Shown: in pieces, positions 61,739 to 64,000 of the stretch
Position numbering within the stretch: position 1 is the stretch's first letter
Layout of the letters: every line of letters starts with the position of its first letter
NCBI RefSeq assembly: GCF_003610805.1
Contig: NZ_RAPF01000005.1
Coordinates: forward strand, 248,001 to 312,000
DNA length: 64,000 nt
Direction of reading: 5' to 3'
From: Altericroceibacterium spongiae
Lineage (GTDB): Bacteria > Pseudomonadota > Alphaproteobacteria > Sphingomonadales > Sphingomonadaceae
Translations under genes and position numbers: made by a program
Notes under the pieces: model-generated
The model's input: the letters and a program-made list of their open reading frames with translations, nothing else
Databases searched by the model: none
Told to the model about the DNA's origin: nothing

Positions 61739-62140
61739 ATGGAGCGAAAGACTTCGAAACACGTGCGATTAATCGGCGTTCTGCCGTTCTTGTTTTTGTC
61801 GCTGGCTGCTTGTGGAGCTTCGTCAGACGCTCGAAACGATCAAAAGAGTGACAGCAATGCGGAACCTTCTGCACCGCTCACCTCTGCGAGTGCTACCCCG
61901 TCCCCGACCAGCAGCTCGATAGAATCCCGCACAGCCACTGCGGTCCGGGCACCGGTGGCGCCGGCAGCGTCGCAGTCAAATCCGGCGCCCGCTGAGGCGA
62001 AGACACCTGTTCGGGAAGGCTCCCATGCAGCGCCTGTACCAGCGCCCGCCCCCACCGGGACGCCTGTTAACGATCCGCATGCCGGCCACGACATGTCGAC
62101 CATGTCGGATGAAGACATGAAAGCAATGGGACACAACTGA
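61739..62140 (+). CDS. Copper-operon lipoprotein
   Basis: A 133-residue lipoprotein: signal peptide with lipobox LAAC, then a Ser/Pro/Ala-rich linker, and a metal-binding C-terminus (NDPHAGHDMSTMSDEDMKAM). It is four bases after the DUF2231 gene and overlaps the next gene by one base. No family is recognised. Confidence 0.75.
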   Translation: MERKTSKHVRLIGVLPFLFLSLAACGASSDARNDQKSDSNAEPSAPLTSASATPSPTSSSIESRTATAVRAPVAPAASQSNPAPAEAKTPVREGSHAAPVPAPAPTGTPVNDPHAGHDMSTMSDEDMKAMGHN

Positions 62141-62604
62141 TGAGCAAACGCAGACATCCGAACCATCGCCCACTTCTCCCCATACTTGGCACGATATTGC
62201 TCGCAGCCTGTACGGGCGCGGCGCAGGCAGCCAGCTTCACCATGTATCGCGATCCCAGTTGCGGATGTTGCGAAGCCTGGGCGGCGCACATGCAGCAGGG
62301 CGACCGGCATGAAGTCGCAACGGTCGATCACCCCGACATGGCGTCGGTAAAGACGCAGCACGGTGTCCCCGATGACCTTCGTTCGTGTCATACCATGATC
62401 GCGGATGGGTACGTCATCGAGGGCCACGTGCCCGCCGCCGACGTCGAGCGCTTGCTCGCAGAAAGGCCCGACTGGGTGGAAGGTCTGGCGGTGGCCGGTA
62501 TGCCGCTCGGATCGCCCGGCATGGAGGCGGGGGGCAAAGTGCAACCCTACCAGGTCATAGCGTTCGGCAACGGGCGCCGCGAGGTTTTCGCGTCCTATCC
62601 CTGA
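62140..62604 (+). CDS. DUF411 metal-binding protein
   Basis: A 154-residue protein of the DUF411 family (CopG-like). The key motif is MYRDPSCGCCEAWAAHM, followed by LRSCHTMIADGYVIEGHVPA and GMPLGSPGME. It has a signal peptide with lipobox LLAAC. DUF411 proteins are periplasmic copper-handling proteins found beside copA and P-type ATPases. The start overlaps the previous stop (TGATG). Confidence 0.9.
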   Translation: MSKRRHPNHRPLLPILGTILLAACTGAAQAASFTMYRDPSCGCCEAWAAHMQQGDRHEVATVDHPDMASVKTQHGVPDDLRSCHTMIADGYVIEGHVPAADVERLLAERPDWVEGLAVAGMPLGSPGMEAGGKVQPYQVIAFGNGRREVFASYP

Positions 62605-62643
62605 TTTCAGTCATACGCACCTGCGAAGCAGAGGAGGCAATCC

Positions 62644-64000
62644 ATGAGCTGTTGCGACACCCATCAGGCAGGCCACGCCCAAGGTGAAGCTACCGCCATC
62701 GACCCTGTCTGCGGCATGAGCGTGGCGATCGAGGGTGCTACGCATATCGCCGAGCACGACGGCGCAACCCATCACTTCTGTTCGGCGCGGTGCAAGGACA
62801 AGTTCGTCAGCGACCCGGAGCACTATCTGTCGGGCGCGCATCTTGAGCAGGTCGAGGACGTTCCCGAGGGGACGATTTACACCTGTCCCATGCATCCCGA
62901 AATCCGGCAGGTAGGACCGGGAAGCTGCCCCATCTGCGGAATGGCTCTGGAGCCTGAGACGGTCAGCCTCGAGGATGGACCCGATCCCGAACTCGTTGAC
63001 ATGACGCGCCGCTTCTGGGTCAGCGCGCTCTTCACCCTGCCGTTGTTCGTCTACGCGATGAGCGACATGGTGCCCGGGATCAGCTTCGACCGGCTGATCG
63101 AACCGGCACGTGCGCAATGGGCGCAGCTGGCCCTCGCCACACCGGTCGTACTTTGGGGCGGGTGGCCGTTCTTCGTACGGGCGTGGCAGTCGCTCAGGAC
63201 CCGCAACCTCAACATGTTTACGCTGATCGGTTTCGGCGTAGCGATCGCATTCCTGTTCAGTCTCGTCGCGACGCTCCTGCCCGACATATTCCCGCCCGCC
63301 TTCCGCGATCACTCAGGCCGGGTCGGCGTCTATTACGAGGCGGCGGCGGTCATCACCACGCTCGTCCTACTTGGCCAGGTGCTTGAACTCAGGGCGCGGG
63401 GTTCGACCTCGAGCGCGCTGCGTGCGTTGCTCGAACTCGCGCCTCCGACCGCACTCAAGATCTTCGGCAGTGGCGACGAGCGCGAAGTCTCTCTCGACCA
63501 ATTGGCGAGCGGTGACCTGCTCCGCGTCCGCCCTGGCGATAAGGTGCCGGTCGATGGCGAGGTGACCGAGGGTTCGAGCGCGATCGACGAGTCCATGATC
63601 AGCGGTGAGCCATTGCCCGTGTCCAAGAAGGCCGGCGACCAGGTTATCGGCGGAACGGTCAACCAGACCGGCGGCTTCGTTATGCGTGCAGGCGCGGTCG
63701 GCAAGAACACGATGCTGTCCAAGATCGTCCAGATGGTCGCCGAGGCACAGCGCAGCCGGGCACCGATCCAGCGCCTGGCCGATCAGGTCGCGGCCTGGTT
63801 CGTGCCTTCGGTCGTCGTCATCGCGGTCGTTACCTTTATCGTCTGGGCCATCTGGGGGCCATTCCCCGCGCTTGCCTATGCACTGGTCAACGCGATCGCC
63901 GTTCTCATCATTGCATGTCCCTGCGCGCTCGGCCTCGCAACCCCGATGTCGATCATGACCGGCACCGGCAAGGGGGCCCAGCACGGCATCCTCATTCGCA
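62644..64000 (+). CDS. copA: Copper-translocating P-type ATPase with YHS and heavy-metal-binding domains (partial)
   Basis: The frame opens at ATG 62644 (AGAGGAGG upstream) and runs off the window after 452 codons. N-terminal parts: a Cys/His-rich leader ([11 protein letters not shown]), a YHS domain ([20 protein letters not shown]) and a heavy-metal-binding domain ([21 protein letters not shown]). Membrane spans follow, then an actuator motif (ISGEPLPV) and the Cu-binding CPC ([15 protein letters not shown]). The phosphorylation and ATP domains are outside the window. It pumps Cu(I), or possibly Ag(I), out of the cytoplasm. The gene symbol copA is used here in the P1B ATPase sense. Confidence 0.93.
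   Translation, partial: MSCCDTHQAGHAQGEATAIDPVCGMSVAIEGATHIAEHDGATHHFCSARCKDKFVSDPEHYLSGAHLEQVEDVPEGTIYTCPMHPEIRQVGPGSCPICGMALEPETVSLEDGPDPELVDMTRRFWVSALFTLPLFVYAMSDMVPGISFDRLIEPARAQWAQLALATPVVLWGGWPFFVRAWQSLRTRNLNMFTLIGFGVAIAFLFSLVATLLPDIFPPAFRDHSGRVGVYYEAAAVITTLVLLGQVLELRARGSTSSALRALLELAPPTALKIFGSGDEREVSLDQLASGDLLRVRPGDKVPVDGEVTEGSSAIDESMISGEPLPVSKKAGDQVIGGTVNQTGGFVMRAGAVGKNTMLSKIVQMVAEAQRSRAPIQRLADQVAAWFVPSVVVIAVVTFIVWAIWGPFPALAYALVNAIAVLIIACPCALGLATPMSIMTGTGKGAQHGILIR

Noticed and set aside
1-64000. CRISPR array, tRNA, rRNA, integrase, att site or replication origin
   Set aside because: No regular repeat-spacer pattern, RNA gene, recombinase or initiator gene was seen on either strand.

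Overview
The window is high-GC alphaproteobacterial DNA. I infer a sphingomonad (Erythrobacteraceae or Sphingomonadaceae type) from the style of the conjugation genes, a copper cluster with DUF411, DUF2231 and PepSY partners, and a 59-residue protein of a type I recall from that group. It is one large segment of a conjugative element (plasmid or ICE) loaded with defence and metal-resistance cargo. No integrase, att site, replication gene, rRNA or tRNA is visible, so plasmid and ICE cannot be told apart from this window.

Layout: (1) 1-5.3 kb holds the 3' tail of a probable traD, the MobF relaxase/helicase traI, an HNH endonuclease, a self-cleaving S24 repressor and a divergent 59-residue protein. 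(2) 5.3-27.8 kb is a defence island with two divergent operons sharing one promoter region at about 18.9 kb. Leftward run a BrxR/CapW-like WYL regulator, an SNF2-type helicase with a DUF3883 tail, a sacsin/Hsp90-like GHKL ATPase, a DUF1156 adenine-type DNA methylase and a DUF499 ATPase with an N-terminal HEPN (Swt1-like) domain. Rightward run a DUF2188 protein, a TIR protein, a zinc-ribbon miniprotein and a RecB-like nuclease/helicase. A leftward pair (PLD-type protein plus an unrecognised 517-residue protein) converges on that operon. (3) 27.9-29.5 kb is a hipBA toxin-antitoxin pair with an inverted-repeat operator. (4) 29.7-47.6 kb is a nearly complete F-type type IV secretion operon read leftward from traA to traG, mostly with 1-11 bp gene overlaps. 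(5) 47.6-48.6 kb is a 368-bp regulatory region followed by two small DNA-binding-protein genes. (6) 48.7-51.1 kb is a non-canonical mercury module under a MerR regulator. (7) 51.3-55.0 kb is an arsenic operon (arsR, two arsenate reductases, arsB, a ynfA-like gene, arsH). (8) 55.3-64.0 kb is a copper region: a leftward operon with a CnrY/CnrX/CnrH-like signalling set ahead of copA and copB, and a divergent rightward operon ending in a copper P-type ATPase that runs off the window.

The most interesting points are two. First, the divergent island at 5.3-27.8 kb matches no complete named defence system that I can identify: it has methylase, SNF2 helicase, GHKL ATPase and HEPN-ATPase on one side, TIR and RecB/helicase on the other, and a BrxR/CapW-like regulator at the shared promoter. 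Second, three copies of a GTTC-N7-GTTC motif (extended consensus GTTC-N6-TGTTCTT) sit at exactly two places: the S24 repressor promoter and the region between the tra operon and its divergent regulator. This suggests that transfer is under SOS-type control by the element's own repressor or by host LexA.
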